From assembly GCA_031255275.1 (NCBI GenBank), contig JAIRSV010000093.1:1-14506 (forward strand): a stretch of DNA of 14,506 bases, written 5' to 3'. Below the pieces are notes generated by a model that was given only the letters and a program-made list of their open reading frames with translations, did no database searches and was not told the origin of the DNA. Position numbers and translations under genes: made by a program. The stretch is from Proteiniphilum sp. GTDB taxonomy: Bacteria; Bacteroidota; Bacteroidia; Bacteroidales; Dysgonomonadaceae. Of this stretch, positions 1 to 6,930 are shown one piece after another. The stretch's first letter is position 1; every line of letters begins with the position of its first letter.

Positions 1-48
1 ATTCGGATCATTATCCGCTCAGCACTTGTCTGAAATTAGAATAAGGTT

Positions 49-414
49 ATGTATAAGATAAGCAAAGAATTTTCTTTTTCGGCGTCACATTCCCTCTTCG
101 GATTGCCCGACGATCATCCATGCAGCCGCCTGCATGGACATAATTTCGTGGTGACCATTCATCTCCGGTCAAAAGAGTTGAACAGACAGGGATTCGTTCG
201 CGATTATACCGAACTGGAGATTGTGAAGGAGTATATCGATACCCGGTTGGATCACCGGAATCTCAATGCGATTCTCTCTCCGCTCAATTCATCGGCCGAA
301 AACTTGGCAAAGATGCTATACGATGAGTTCAAACCCCGGCTTCCGGAACTTTACGCCGTGGAGGTGAGCGAAACGCCCAAAACATCGGCCATCTATGAAC
401 CTGAATGTAAATGA
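49..414 (+). CDS. queD: 6-carboxytetrahydropterin synthase QueD
   Basis: Converts 7,8-dihydroneopterin triphosphate to 6-carboxy-5,6,7,8-tetrahydropterin, an early step in making preQ0/queuosine; a cytosolic zinc enzyme. The 121-residue protein has the family's normal short length. Visible hallmarks are the zinc histidines H14 (FSASH), H29 and H31 (LHGHNF), the catalytic cysteine C25, the DHRNLN motif with H69, the SSAENLAK helix corresponding to the usual PTAENLA, and E108 in VEVSETP. The start is the ATG that opens the conserved first strand (MYKISKEFSFSASH). The 48 bases before it show no recognisable promoter, so it may belong to an operon starting to the left. Its last 20 bases overlap the start of queE, which suggests translational coupling. 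Related 6-pyruvoyltetrahydropterin synthases share the fold, but the queE neighbour and C25 favour QueD. Confidence 0.94.
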   Translation: MYKISKEFSFSASHSLFGLPDDHPCSRLHGHNFVVTIHLRSKELNRQGFVRDYTELEIVKEYIDTRLDHRNLNAILSPLNSSAENLAKMLYDEFKPRLPELYAVEVSETPKTSAIYEPECK

Positions 415-976
415 AATATTTTATTCGCTTCAGGGCGAAGGCGGACGCACGGGACAGGCTTCCATTTTTATCCGGCTGACCGGATGTAACCTGGCGTGCA
501 GCTTCTGCGATACCGATTTCGGGCAGGGTATGAAAATGACTGTGGACGAAATTCTGCAGGAAATCGAACGGTACGCTTGCAAATGGATCATCTGGACCGG
601 CGGCGAACCGGCCCTGCAGCTCAACGAGGCGATTGTTGCCCTCTTCAAGGAAAGGGGGTACCTGCAAGCCATCGAAACCAACGGAACAAGAAGAATTCCT
701 GCGGGTATCGACTACATCTCATGCAGTCCGAAACAGCAATTTGAGAAAGTCAGGGAGTTGATCCCGGAAGTGGACGAATTGCGCTTTCCTGTCCGGAAGG
801 GAGATCCGCTGCCGGATATTGCCATCCAGCCCAAGGCAAAACGTTATTTTCTGAGTCCCATTTTCGACAAAGACAGCACCGTTCGGGAGAATATCGATTA
901 TTGTGTCTCTCTCATCAAGAAAAACCCTTTGTGGGCGTTGAGCCTGCAAACTCATAAGCTCATCGGCATCCGTTAA
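395..976 (+). CDS. queE: 7-carboxy-7-deazaguanine synthase QueE (radical SAM)
   Basis: Radical SAM enzyme that rearranges 6-carboxytetrahydropterin, the QueD product, into 7-carboxy-7-deazaguanine. The protein is 193 residues, a normal length. It begins with the family signature VNEIFYSLQGEG, then a three-cysteine cluster motif C31-X3-C35-X2-C38 (CNLACSFCDTDF) that holds the 4Fe-4S cluster, a GGEP motif near residue 70 that contacts SAM, a SCSPK segment, and the conserved tail LSLQTHKLIGIR. The start at 395 lies inside queD in another frame and is the only ATG that gives the full N-terminal motif. queC and queF are not in this window. The cysteine spacing is the classical CX3CX2C rather than the expanded form seen in some QueE proteins. 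Confidence 0.95.
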   Translation: MNLNVNEIFYSLQGEGGRTGQASIFIRLTGCNLACSFCDTDFGQGMKMTVDEILQEIERYACKWIIWTGGEPALQLNEAIVALFKERGYLQAIETNGTRRIPAGIDYISCSPKQQFEKVRELIPEVDELRFPVRKGDPLPDIAIQPKAKRYFLSPIFDKDSTVRENIDYCVSLIKKNPLWALSLQTHKLIGIR

Positions 977-1015
977 ATGACATACTTTGATTCAAAAAAC
1001 ATAGAAAAATAAATT

Positions 1016-2656
1016 ATGATGCGTCGATCTTTATTCATTCTCATTTCCCTGTTGCTATCCCTCGCACACTCCGTGGCCGAAACGGTCACGATCAAAGCAA
1101 CCAAAAAGTACCTGAATATCCCGGTTTCCCATGCGGTTCAGCGCGAAGTAATAGAGATTGCGGTAGAGGGCAGGAAAGAACGGTCTTTCGAAATCCGTCT
1201 GGCGCCGGAGAATCCCGATTACTGGGTCTTTTGCGACATTTCGACATTCAGAGGCAAAACGCTCGACATCTCTTTTCCGTCGCCGGGCAACGGGCTGTCC
1301 CAAATCTATCAGTCCGACGAAATTGCCGGGCAGGACAGTCTGTACAGTGAGGAGAACAGGCCGCAATTCCACTTCTCAAGTCGGAGAGGATGGAATAACG
1401 ATCCCAATGGTCTTGTCTATTTCGAAGGGGAGTACCATCTTTTCTACCAGCATAACCCTTATGAACGGGAATGGGGAAATATGCACTGGGGTCATGCCGT
1501 GAGCAAAGACCTGATCCATTGGGAAGAACTTCCCGTTGCGCTTTATCCGGACGAACACGGCACAGTGTTTTCCGGCTCGGTCGTGATCGACTATCCCAAC
1601 AGCGCGGGATTCAATAAAGGGAACAGTCCCGCTATGGTAGCCCTGTACACCGCCGACAGTCCCGACAGGCAGGTACAGTGCGTGGCCTACAGCACGGACA
1701 GGGGGCGCACATGGAGCAAATATGCCCACAATCCCGTGATCGACTCGAAAGAAAAGTGGAACAGCAAAGATACCCGCGATCCCAAAGTGTTTTGGTATGA
1801 ACCGGATAAGAAATGGGTCATGGTACTGAACGAAAGGGACGGACATTCCATTTATAATTCCACCGACCTGAAGGAATGGACATACAAAAGTCACGTTACC
1901 GGATTCTGGGAATGTCCGGAACTGTTCGAACTTCCGGTAGATAATGATGCATCCGATAAAAAATGGGTGATGTACGGAGCATCCGGTACTTATATGATCG
2001 GAAGTTTCAACGGCGAGGAGTTCGTTCCCGAATCCGGCAAACACTACTATACTTCCGGGTCAGGCTATGCGGGACAGACATTCAACAATATCCCGAAGTC
2101 CGACGGCAGGCGTATCCAGATAAGTTGGGGACGTATTCCTTCGGGAGACATGCCTTTTAACATGCTGATGCTGATGCCGGCCGAATTAACTCTGCGCACG
2201 ACCGGAAAAGGCGTCAGGATGTTCGGTTATCCGGTTGAAGAAACAAACCTGCTGACCGACAAAAGCCGGAAATGGGAGGATTTGGGCGCAGAAGAGGCAA
2301 ACAGAGTTATCAACGAATTTAAGGATGAATCCCTGCTGCGTATCAGATTCACGTTAAGCCTTTCTCACGCGACGGACGCGGGACTCGATCTCGACGGACA
2401 GTCCCTGCTGAATTACGACATGAATTTCAACACGGTCAACGGCATTTTCTATTCTCCCGACGAGATGACTTCCATGGAACTCTCGGCCGATATTTTTATC
2501 GACAAAACCTCTGTGGAAATATTCATTGATAACGGGGCTTATTCCTGCTCCTTCGGGAAAAAAACACCGGATCGGAAACAGGGATTTAATTTTCGGGGAA
2601 ACAATATCAGGATCAAAAATCTCGAACTCTCTACATTGCGATCCATCTGGAAATAG
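1016..2656 (+). CDS. GH32 fructan hydrolase (levanase/inulinase/fructosidase type), exported
   Basis: Retaining glycoside hydrolase of family 32, which cleaves beta-fructofuranosyl bonds in levan, inulin or sucrose-like sugars. Residues 1-22 are a signal peptide (hydrophobic LFILISLLLSLAHS, cleavage near SVA-ET). No lipobox cysteine is present, so a periplasmic location is likely. Residues 23-105 match the N-terminal domain (DUF4980 type) found before GH32 in Bacteroidetes. The five-bladed catalytic domain follows, with nucleophile D129 in WNNDPNG, transition-state stabiliser D255 in RDP, and acid/base E299 in WECPELFEL. The C-terminal beta-sandwich includes SVEIFIDNG near residue 505. The length of 546 residues is normal. 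Two ATGs stand in tandem (1016 and 1019) and either could be used. It starts 39 bp after queE with no clear promoter; a near-consensus TACTTTG at 983-989 is one base too short. Exo or endo action and linkage preference cannot be read from the sequence. Confidence 0.95.
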   Translation: MMRRSLFILISLLLSLAHSVAETVTIKATKKYLNIPVSHAVQREVIEIAVEGRKERSFEIRLAPENPDYWVFCDISTFRGKTLDISFPSPGNGLSQIYQSDEIAGQDSLYSEENRPQFHFSSRRGWNNDPNGLVYFEGEYHLFYQHNPYEREWGNMHWGHAVSKDLIHWEELPVALYPDEHGTVFSGSVVIDYPNSAGFNKGNSPAMVALYTADSPDRQVQCVAYSTDRGRTWSKYAHNPVIDSKEKWNSKDTRDPKVFWYEPDKKWVMVLNERDGHSIYNSTDLKEWTYKSHVTGFWECPELFELPVDNDASDKKWVMYGASGTYMIGSFNGEEFVPESGKHYYTSGSGYAGQTFNNIPKSDGRRIQISWGRIPSGDMPFNMLMLMPAELTLRTTGKGVRMFGYPVEETNLLTDKSRKWEDLGAEEANRVINEFKDESLLRIRFTLSLSHATDAGLDLDGQSLLNYDMNFNTVNGIFYSPDEMTSMELSADIFIDKTSVEIFIDNGAYSCSFGKKTPDRKQGFNFRGNNIRIKNLELSTLRSIWK

Positions 2657-2693
2657 CTTTCGAATAAATTTTTTCTGCCGTCCATATCATACA

Positions 2694-2797
2694 CTCCTTC
2701 ACCGGACTGATGAAGCCTCCTTCACCGGACTGATGAAGCCCCCTTCATCGAACTAATGAAGCCCCCTTCACCGGACCGATGAAGCCCCCTTCATCAG
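2694..2797. repeat. Tandem array of 23-bp hairpin-forming repeats (about 4.5 copies)
   Basis: Units lie at 2694-2716, 2717-2739, 2740-2762 and 2763-2785, plus a partial copy at 2786-2797. The first two are identical and the others differ by a few bases. Every unit junction forms a small hairpin of TGAAG-CCYC-CTTCA type. The junctions at 2732-2749 and 2778-2795 have perfect 7-bp arms, GATGAAG and CTTCATC, around CCCC. The array begins 38 bp after the GH32 stop codon. There are no spacers between copies, so it is not a CRISPR. It could act as a transcript end or a 3' stabiliser, or simply be a slippage-prone repeat. Confidence 0.9.
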
Positions 2798-2864
2798 AGC
2801 CTTCCCTTCCCCATGTAAAATTAAAAGCTCCCCGAAAAAAAATCTTTAATTTCTCCGGTACAAG

Positions 2865-2895
2865 TTTACTCTATTTTATAGAATCATTATCTTTG
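2865..2895 (+). promoter_or_regulatory. Putative Bacteroidetes-type promoter before the acyltransferase
   Basis: TATCTTTG at 2888-2895 fits the TAnnTTTG -7 element of the Bacteroidetes primary sigma factor. A TTTAC at 2865-2869, 19 bases upstream, could serve as a weak -33 element (consensus TTTG/TTG). Transcription would start near 2900, leaving about 200 nt of untranslated leader before the ATG at 3106. Confidence 0.5.
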
Positions 2896-3105
2896 CAAAA
2901 GTTTGGAAAAAATGAGACGGCTTTCGTGCTGTCCTGTTTATATACCTGATATTCGCTGAATCCTGTCGGGGGAAAACCGAAAAAGATACAAGACAAGAGA
3001 TGTACGGCAATATTCATGTTATACCGGCGGTATGGAACAAGTTTATATCCGTTTCCTCCCCCCCCTGATCTCGACAATCTATGGGAACTACAAAAAAATT
3101 AATAT
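2896..3105 (+). other. Non-coding leader, possibly a structured RNA
   Basis: No credible protein is encoded here on either strand. By hand it folds into a long irregular rod. GAG/ACGG at 2914-2920 pairs with CCGT and CTC at 3049-3058, ATACC at 2942-2946 with GGTAT at 3029-3033, TGATATT at 2947-2953 with AATATTCA at 3009-3016 (one bulge), and TGTC at 2964-2967 with GACA at 2992-2995. GGTAT at 3029-3033 can instead pair with ATACC at 3021-3025, which gives two exclusive folds. A closing stem, a side bubble and a long terminal hairpin are loosely reminiscent of 6S RNA. Many of the helices are short, however, and no terminator is seen at the 3' end. It may just be the 5' UTR of the acyltransferase mRNA. 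Confidence 0.25.
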
Positions 3106-3972
3106 ATGAAACAACTTCTTCAGGCTGTCGGTTATTACACGGTTTACGGGGGGATATTTATCTTCAGTATTCTTCCTTTGTCCATACTGTATCTCTTTTC
3201 CGACCTTGCTTTTTTCTTTGTTTACCACATAGCCGGATACCGCAGGGCCGTGGTTGTCCAGAACCTTTCCCGCGCTTTTCCGGAGAAAAGATACAGTGAA
3301 ATCAACCGTATCAATAAAACTTTTTACCGCGTCTTCACCGGCTACTTCGCCGAAATAGCGAAAATGATCTCTGCCTCTGCCCGGCAAATGGAACAGCGTG
3401 TCCGGTTCAAAAACGCACAGATCATCGACGAATATACCGGCAGGGGCAAAAACGTAATAATAGCCCTCGGACACTGCGGCAACTGGGAGATGCTGAGCAC
3501 TGCACCGCTGGCATTGAAATCGGACATCTATGCCGTTTACAAGCCCTTGCGGAACAGGATCTTCAACAGACTAATGATCCGGATACGTTCCCGCTTCGGC
3601 ATGAAGCCCATCCCCTCGGACGCCGTCACGAGACATATACTGAACCGGGACAGCCCGGCTGCCGCCTATCTTTTCCTGGCCGACCAGTGCCCCGGAAGGG
3701 TTACGAAAGAAAATAAGTACACTTTCCTGAACCAGGAATCGGGAATGTATAAGGGGATCGAAAAGCTGGCAAAAAAAACGGATTCCGCCGTCGTATTTTT
3801 CCACATCACTCATCGGGAAAGGGGGCATTACCTGATTGAGTGTATTCCCATTTGCGAAAACGGCCGGACGGACAAAATCGATATTATCCCTGTATTCATA
3901 CAACTGCTGGAGAAAAATATCAGGGAAAAGCCTCACGGCTGGCTGTGGAGCCATAAACGATGGAAAAGATAG
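3106..3972 (+). CDS. Lipid A biosynthesis acyltransferase (LpxL/HtrB family)
   Basis: Inner-membrane enzyme that transfers an acyl chain from acyl carrier protein to a lipid A precursor, by family membership. The protein is 288 residues, normal for the family. An N-terminal hydrophobic anchor spans roughly residues 10-40. The catalytic HX4E motif is H123-CGNW-E128 in LGHCGNWE. YKPLRN (145-150), ADQCPG (192-197, commonly ADQSP) and the conserved tail WLWSHKRWK are also present. The ATG at 3106 gives the expected amphipathic start MKQLLQAVGYY; the upstream in-frame region is not coding-like. A candidate promoter lies about 210 bp upstream. A small ORF follows after 6 bp, then asd, so the three may be co-transcribed. 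Whether it is the only late acyltransferase and which chain it uses cannot be told. A related role in aminolipid acylation is the main alternative. Confidence 0.92.
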   Translation: MKQLLQAVGYYTVYGGIFIFSILPLSILYLFSDLAFFFVYHIAGYRRAVVVQNLSRAFPEKRYSEINRINKTFYRVFTGYFAEIAKMISASARQMEQRVRFKNAQIIDEYTGRGKNVIIALGHCGNWEMLSTAPLALKSDIYAVYKPLRNRIFNRLMIRIRSRFGMKPIPSDAVTRHILNRDSPAAAYLFLADQCPGRVTKENKYTFLNQESGMYKGIEKLAKKTDSAVVFFHITHRERGHYLIECIPICENGRTDKIDIIPVFIQLLEKNIREKPHGWLWSHKRWKR

Positions 3973-3978
3973 ATTTTT

Positions 3979-4224
3979 ATGATAACACTTATTCTGTTAC
4001 TTGCAGCGGGTTTGCTGCTGATTCCGGCGGTGAGCTGCATCCTGTTCTTCATCGCTTTCCTGAGGGCTCTGCACAGGGAAAAGGAAGGGGGAGACGATAA
4101 CGGTCAAATTTTCGTATCTTTGCGGCCGCGCCGGGAAAGGAAGCGCGCGTCGGGGTTTGCGACGCTGAAAGCGCTGGCCGACAGTTCCCTGCGCCTTATC
4201 AGGAAAAAATTTATGATTATATGA
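3979..4224 (+). CDS. Possible small single-span membrane protein
   Basis: I do not recognise this 81-residue reading frame. Residues 1-30 form one strongly hydrophobic segment (LILLLAAGLLLIPAVS and onward), followed by a charged stretch (LHREKEGGDD) and a basic tail rich in Arg and Lys. It starts 6 bp after the acyltransferase stop, and its TGA overlaps the asd ATG (ATATGA), an arrangement typical of real operon genes. Against it, the second half contains a good -7 promoter element (4115-4122) and reads like a leader rather than conserved protein. The true product could be shorter, or the frame could be chance. The tight spacing on both sides is the best argument for it. Confidence 0.42.
   Translation: MITLILLLAAGLLLIPAVSCILFFIAFLRALHREKEGGDDNGQIFVSLRPRRERKRASGFATLKALADSSLRLIRKKFMII
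4115..4122 (+). promoter_or_regulatory. Putative -7 promoter element for asd
   Basis: TATCTTTG followed by C is a perfect match to the Bacteroidetes TAnnTTTG -7 element and is identical to the one at 2888-2895. No clear -33 partner is visible. It would start a transcript near 4127, giving asd a leader of about 95 nt, and it lies inside the possible small membrane-protein gene. Confidence 0.5.
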
Positions 4225-5216
4225 AGATTGCTATTGCAGGAACCAGCGGAGCTGTGGGGCAGGAATTGCTCCGCGTACTGGATGAAAGAAATTTCCCGCT
4301 GGACGAACTGATTTTGTTCGGATCGTCGAGAAGCGCCGGAACATCGTATAACTTCCGGGGTAAATCCATCGGAGTGAAAGAGTTGCAGCATAACGACGAC
4401 TTCAGGGGAGTGGACATTGCATTCGTCTCCGCCGGCGGAAGCGTTTCGCTGGAATTTGCCGAAACCGTCACCAGATACGGGGCTATTATGATTGACAACT
4501 CCAGCGCCTTCCGGATGCAGGACGATGTGCCCCTCGTCGTCCCGGAAGTGAATGCGGAAGATGCGCTGAACCGTCCCCGCGGCATCATCGCCAATCCCAA
4601 CTGCACTACTGCCCAGCTGGTAGTTGCGTTGCAGGCTATTGAGCGTATCTCCCACATCAAAAGGGCGCATGTGGCCACATACCAGGCAGCGTCGGGCGCC
4701 GGTGCCGCCGCCATGCGCGAACTGGAAGAGCAGTACCGGCAATTGACAAACGGCGAGAAGCCGACCGTCTCCAAATTCGCTTACCAGCTCGCCTATAACC
4801 TGATCCCCCAGGTGGACGTCTTCACCGGCAACGGGTACACAAAGGAAGAGTTGAAGATGTATAACGAAACACGCAAAATCATGCACTCCGATATAGAGGT
4901 GAGTGCCACCTGCGTGCGGGTTCCGGTAATGCGCGCACATTCGGAAGCCATCTGGATCGAAACCGAACGCCCCGTTTCCGTCGAAGAGGCTAAGGAAACT
5001 TTCGGCAAGGCCGAAGGAGTCGAGCTGATCGACAACCCGTCGGCCGGGGAATATCCCATGCCGCTGGATCTCTCCGGAAAAGACCCCGTCTACGTGGGAC
5101 GCATCCGCAAGGATCTTGCCAATGAAAACGGATTGAGTTTCTGGAGCGTGTCGGATCAGATCCGTAAGGGAGCCGCGCTGAACGCCGTCCAGATTGCGGA
5201 ATACCTTATACGATAA
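4221..5216 (+). CDS. asd: Aspartate-semialdehyde dehydrogenase
   Basis: Reduces L-4-aspartyl phosphate to L-aspartate 4-semialdehyde with NADPH. This is the branch point to lysine/diaminopimelate, threonine and methionine, so it also feeds peptidoglycan synthesis. The protein is 331 residues. The N-terminal Rossmann loop is GTSGAVG (7-13). Phosphate and substrate contacts lie in FGSSRSAG (33-40) and in the SAGGSVS to NSSAFR stretch. The catalytic cysteine is C128 in NPNCTT, and the catalytic histidine is H240 in RVPVMRAHSEA. The tail KGAALNAVQIAEYL is conserved. These motifs place it in the Gram-positive/archaeal-like branch that is common in Bacteroidetes rather than the E. coli branch. The start overlaps the TGA of the preceding small ORF. 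It converges with the metal-transport ATPase gene, with only 11 bp between the two stop codons. Confidence 0.97.
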   Translation: MKIAIAGTSGAVGQELLRVLDERNFPLDELILFGSSRSAGTSYNFRGKSIGVKELQHNDDFRGVDIAFVSAGGSVSLEFAETVTRYGAIMIDNSSAFRMQDDVPLVVPEVNAEDALNRPRGIIANPNCTTAQLVVALQAIERISHIKRAHVATYQAASGAGAAAMRELEEQYRQLTNGEKPTVSKFAYQLAYNLIPQVDVFTGNGYTKEELKMYNETRKIMHSDIEVSATCVRVPVMRAHSEAIWIETERPVSVEEAKETFGKAEGVELIDNPSAGEYPMPLDLSGKDPVYVGRIRKDLANENGLSFWSVSDQIRKGAALNAVQIAEYLIR

Positions 5217-5240
5217 GGCGAGCTTCACTAATCGTCCTTA
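5214..5240. terminator. Possible shared hairpin between convergent genes
   Basis: TAAGGCGA (5214-5221) can pair with TCGTCCTTA (5232-5240), leaving one bulged base and a 10-nt loop. It contains the stop codons of both asd and the ATPase gene. No strong T-run follows on either strand, so a bidirectional terminator role is only a guess from position. Confidence 0.3.
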
Positions 5241-6019
5241 CAGGATCCCTCTTCCGGGCGACCGTGCCCCATCAGTACGCGGTGCGGCAGAGAGCCGTGG
5301 CCGAGTATCTCGATGGGGCACGATTCGTAAGCGCCCTGAAGCCACTCGCGGGATATACCGGTGCCCGGATGATAATGTAATCCCTGATTCACGCAGGCGA
5401 TGTTCTTTACGAGAGAAATAATCGTCCCCACATCATGCGAAACCAGTACAACGGCGATCTCTTTATTGAGGTCGCCCAGTAATTTATGGAAATTGGTCTC
5501 GAACAGCTTGTCCACATAGGTACTCGGCTCGTCCAGGATGATCAGTTTCGGACTGTCGACCACAGCCCTCCCAAGCAGCACACGCTGCAACTGTCCTCCC
5601 GAAAGTTCTCCTATGGCGCGCGGCAGCAGCTCTTCAATACCGAGCCGGGCGGCCGTCCCGACCACCCGTTGCCTGTCTTCGCGGGAGTATCTTCTGAAAA
5701 TGTTTTTTCCCGGCGTCAGTCCCGAGCGAATCACCTCCGAGACGGAGATCGGGAATTTTCTGTCTATCCGGTTGATCTGGGGCAGATAGCCGATGTTGAG
5801 AAATGCGGTCTTTTCGCTCCCGTTATAAAAAGAGACGGATCCCGAACGGGGTTTTATCAGTCCCAGTATCGTGCGCAGAAGGGTGGTCTTGCCGCCCCCG
5901 TTAGGCCCGATAATGCCGAGAAAATCGCCCTCATATATGGTGAGGTTGACCTCCTTCAAGACATCCGGCCTGTTTTCGTAGCCGACGGTCAGACCGGTTA
6001 TTTCGATCAGCTTATTCAT
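5228..6019 (-). CDS. Zinc/manganese-type ABC transporter ATP-binding protein
   Basis: Cytoplasmic ATPase that powers a metal-ion importer (ZnuC/MntB/SitB-like). The protein is 263 residues. It has Walker A GPNGGGKTT (38-46), Q-loop Q81 in GYLPQ, the signature LSGGQLQR (139-146), Walker B LIILDEPST (159-167) and the switch histidine H195 in VSHD. The C-terminal CPIEILGHG and LPHRVLMGH stretch resembles the tail of metal-importer ATPases. The partner is the binding lipoprotein gene immediately upstream, whose end overlaps this start by 8 bp (6012-6019), so the two are translationally coupled. A membrane permease gene, normally the next gene, is absent: the coding strand runs straight into convergent asd. 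The metal preference cannot be set from the ATPase. Confidence 0.95.
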   Translation of the reverse strand: MNKLIEITGLTVGYENRPDVLKEVNLTIYEGDFLGIIGPNGGGKTTLLRTILGLIKPRSGSVSFYNGSEKTAFLNIGYLPQINRIDRKFPISVSEVIRSGLTPGKNIFRRYSREDRQRVVGTAARLGIEELLPRAIGELSGGQLQRVLLGRAVVDSPKLIILDEPSTYVDKLFETNFHKLLGDLNKEIAVVLVSHDVGTIISLVKNIACVNQGLHYHPGTGISREWLQGAYESCPIEILGHGSLPHRVLMGHGRPEEGSCKDD

Positions 6020-6887
6020 CCGTTTTGCGGGCTAAAACGGCAGCGATCTTCAGCAGTTCCTCGTCCCACTCGTAGCGGAGCGGGTCGATCTCAAACACCT
6101 CCGCTCCGACCTCCTGCGCAACTACCGCCGCATTCTTCGTATCAAAGCCCCGCTGAATGAAAACCGTATTGATTTTCTCCTTCCGGGCGGCATCCACCAG
6201 TTCCCTGATCTGCGAGGGGGAAGGGCTTTTCCCTTCGAACTCGATGCTGAGCTGGTGCAAGCCGTAATCGCGTGCAAAATACGCCAGCGCAGGGTGGTAG
6301 ATAATGAACGATCTCGAGGGCGCATCCCTCAGCAGATCGCGGATCAGGCTGTCCGTCCGCTCTATCTTCGCCGAAAACGCGTCAAAGTTAGCCCGGAACA
6401 CCTCCGCGTTACCGGGATCCGCCTTCACCAGCGCGTTCAGCATATTCCGGACAAATAATTTCACCGCCTGCGGAGATGACCACACGTGCGGATCTGCTCC
6501 GCAGTGTGCATGGCCGTGATCGTGATCGTGTTCCTCCATCAGCGCAATGCCCTCGGAACAGTTTACGAGGGTCACGTCCGGATTGTTTTCCGCGAGGCGT
6601 TTGCTCCAGGCATTTTCAAAACCCAGATCGCCTACCATGAAATAGATTTCGCTCTTCCCCAGTTCGACCATCACCGAGGGAGCCGGCTCATAGGTTTCGG
6701 GACTTGTGGCGGGAGGCACCAGCGTATTGACGGTAAACAAGTCTCCCACAATCCGGTCAAGCAGGTAACGCTGCGGTTCAATCGTCACCGTCAGCACTCT
6801 TTTTCCTCCGGCGGCGCTCTTCCCCGCGCCGGGACTGCACGCCGGAATCAGCACGGACAGCAGGATGAGATACAGATATTTTTGCAT
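6012..6887 (-). CDS. Metal ABC transporter substrate-binding lipoprotein (ZnuA-like)
   Basis: Captures Zn(II) or Mn(II) for an ABC importer. The protein is 291 residues. A signal peptide ends in the lipobox LIPAC, with the lipidated cysteine at C17, so it is membrane-anchored. It has the cluster A-I two-lobe family pattern. The ligand candidates are H134 (ADPHVW), H198 (YHPALAYF) and D268 (EIDPL). A short His-rich loop HDHDHGHAH (120-128) sits just before H134, a feature of zinc rather than manganese binders. The usual first ligand histidine (in SPH-type motifs) is replaced by E64 in TSPETYEP. The start is the ATG that gives a clean signal peptide. It is the first gene of a two-gene unit with the ATPase, read from a divergent promoter about 45 bp upstream. 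Zinc is more likely than manganese, but this is inference. Confidence 0.94.
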   Translation of the reverse strand: MQKYLYLILLSVLIPACSPGAGKSAAGGKRVLTVTIEPQRYLLDRIVGDLFTVNTLVPPATSPETYEPAPSVMVELGKSEIYFMVGDLGFENAWSKRLAENNPDVTLVNCSEGIALMEEHDHDHGHAHCGADPHVWSSPQAVKLFVRNMLNALVKADPGNAEVFRANFDAFSAKIERTDSLIRDLLRDAPSRSFIIYHPALAYFARDYGLHQLSIEFEGKSPSPSQIRELVDAARKEKINTVFIQRGFDTKNAAVVAQEVGAEVFEIDPLRYEWDEELLKIAAVLARKTDE

Positions 6888-6930
6888 ACGATAATTTTAA
6901 TGTAACAAACGGGTCAATAAGACCAGTACA

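Noticed and set aside
1..48. preQ1-type riboswitch before queD
   Set aside because: Only 48 bases are available, with no convincing pseudoknot or C-rich loop; anything further upstream is outside the window.
983..989. TACTTTG as a promoter for the GH32 gene
   Set aside because: It is one base short of TAnnTTTG and has no -33 partner; kept only as a remark.
1376..2044. Long antisense frame opposite the GH32 gene
   Set aside because: It mirrors a gene with full catalytic motifs, and the translation matches no family and has no plausible domain pattern.
2694..2797. CRISPR array
   Set aside because: The 23-bp copies, like the 21-bp copies at 14240-14322, are directly joined with no unique spacers, and no cas gene is present.
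3088..3474. Antisense frame over the start of the acyltransferase gene
   Set aside because: The plus strand carries a complete LpxL/HtrB-family protein with the HX4E motif; the antisense product has no recognisable features.
4127..4220. Lysine riboswitch in the asd leader
   Set aside because: The leader is only about 95 nt, too short for the lysine aptamer, and no matching helices are visible.
5486..6160. Plus-strand frame opposite the metal ABC genes
   Set aside because: The minus strand has intact Walker A, signature and Walker B motifs; the plus-strand translation has no family features.
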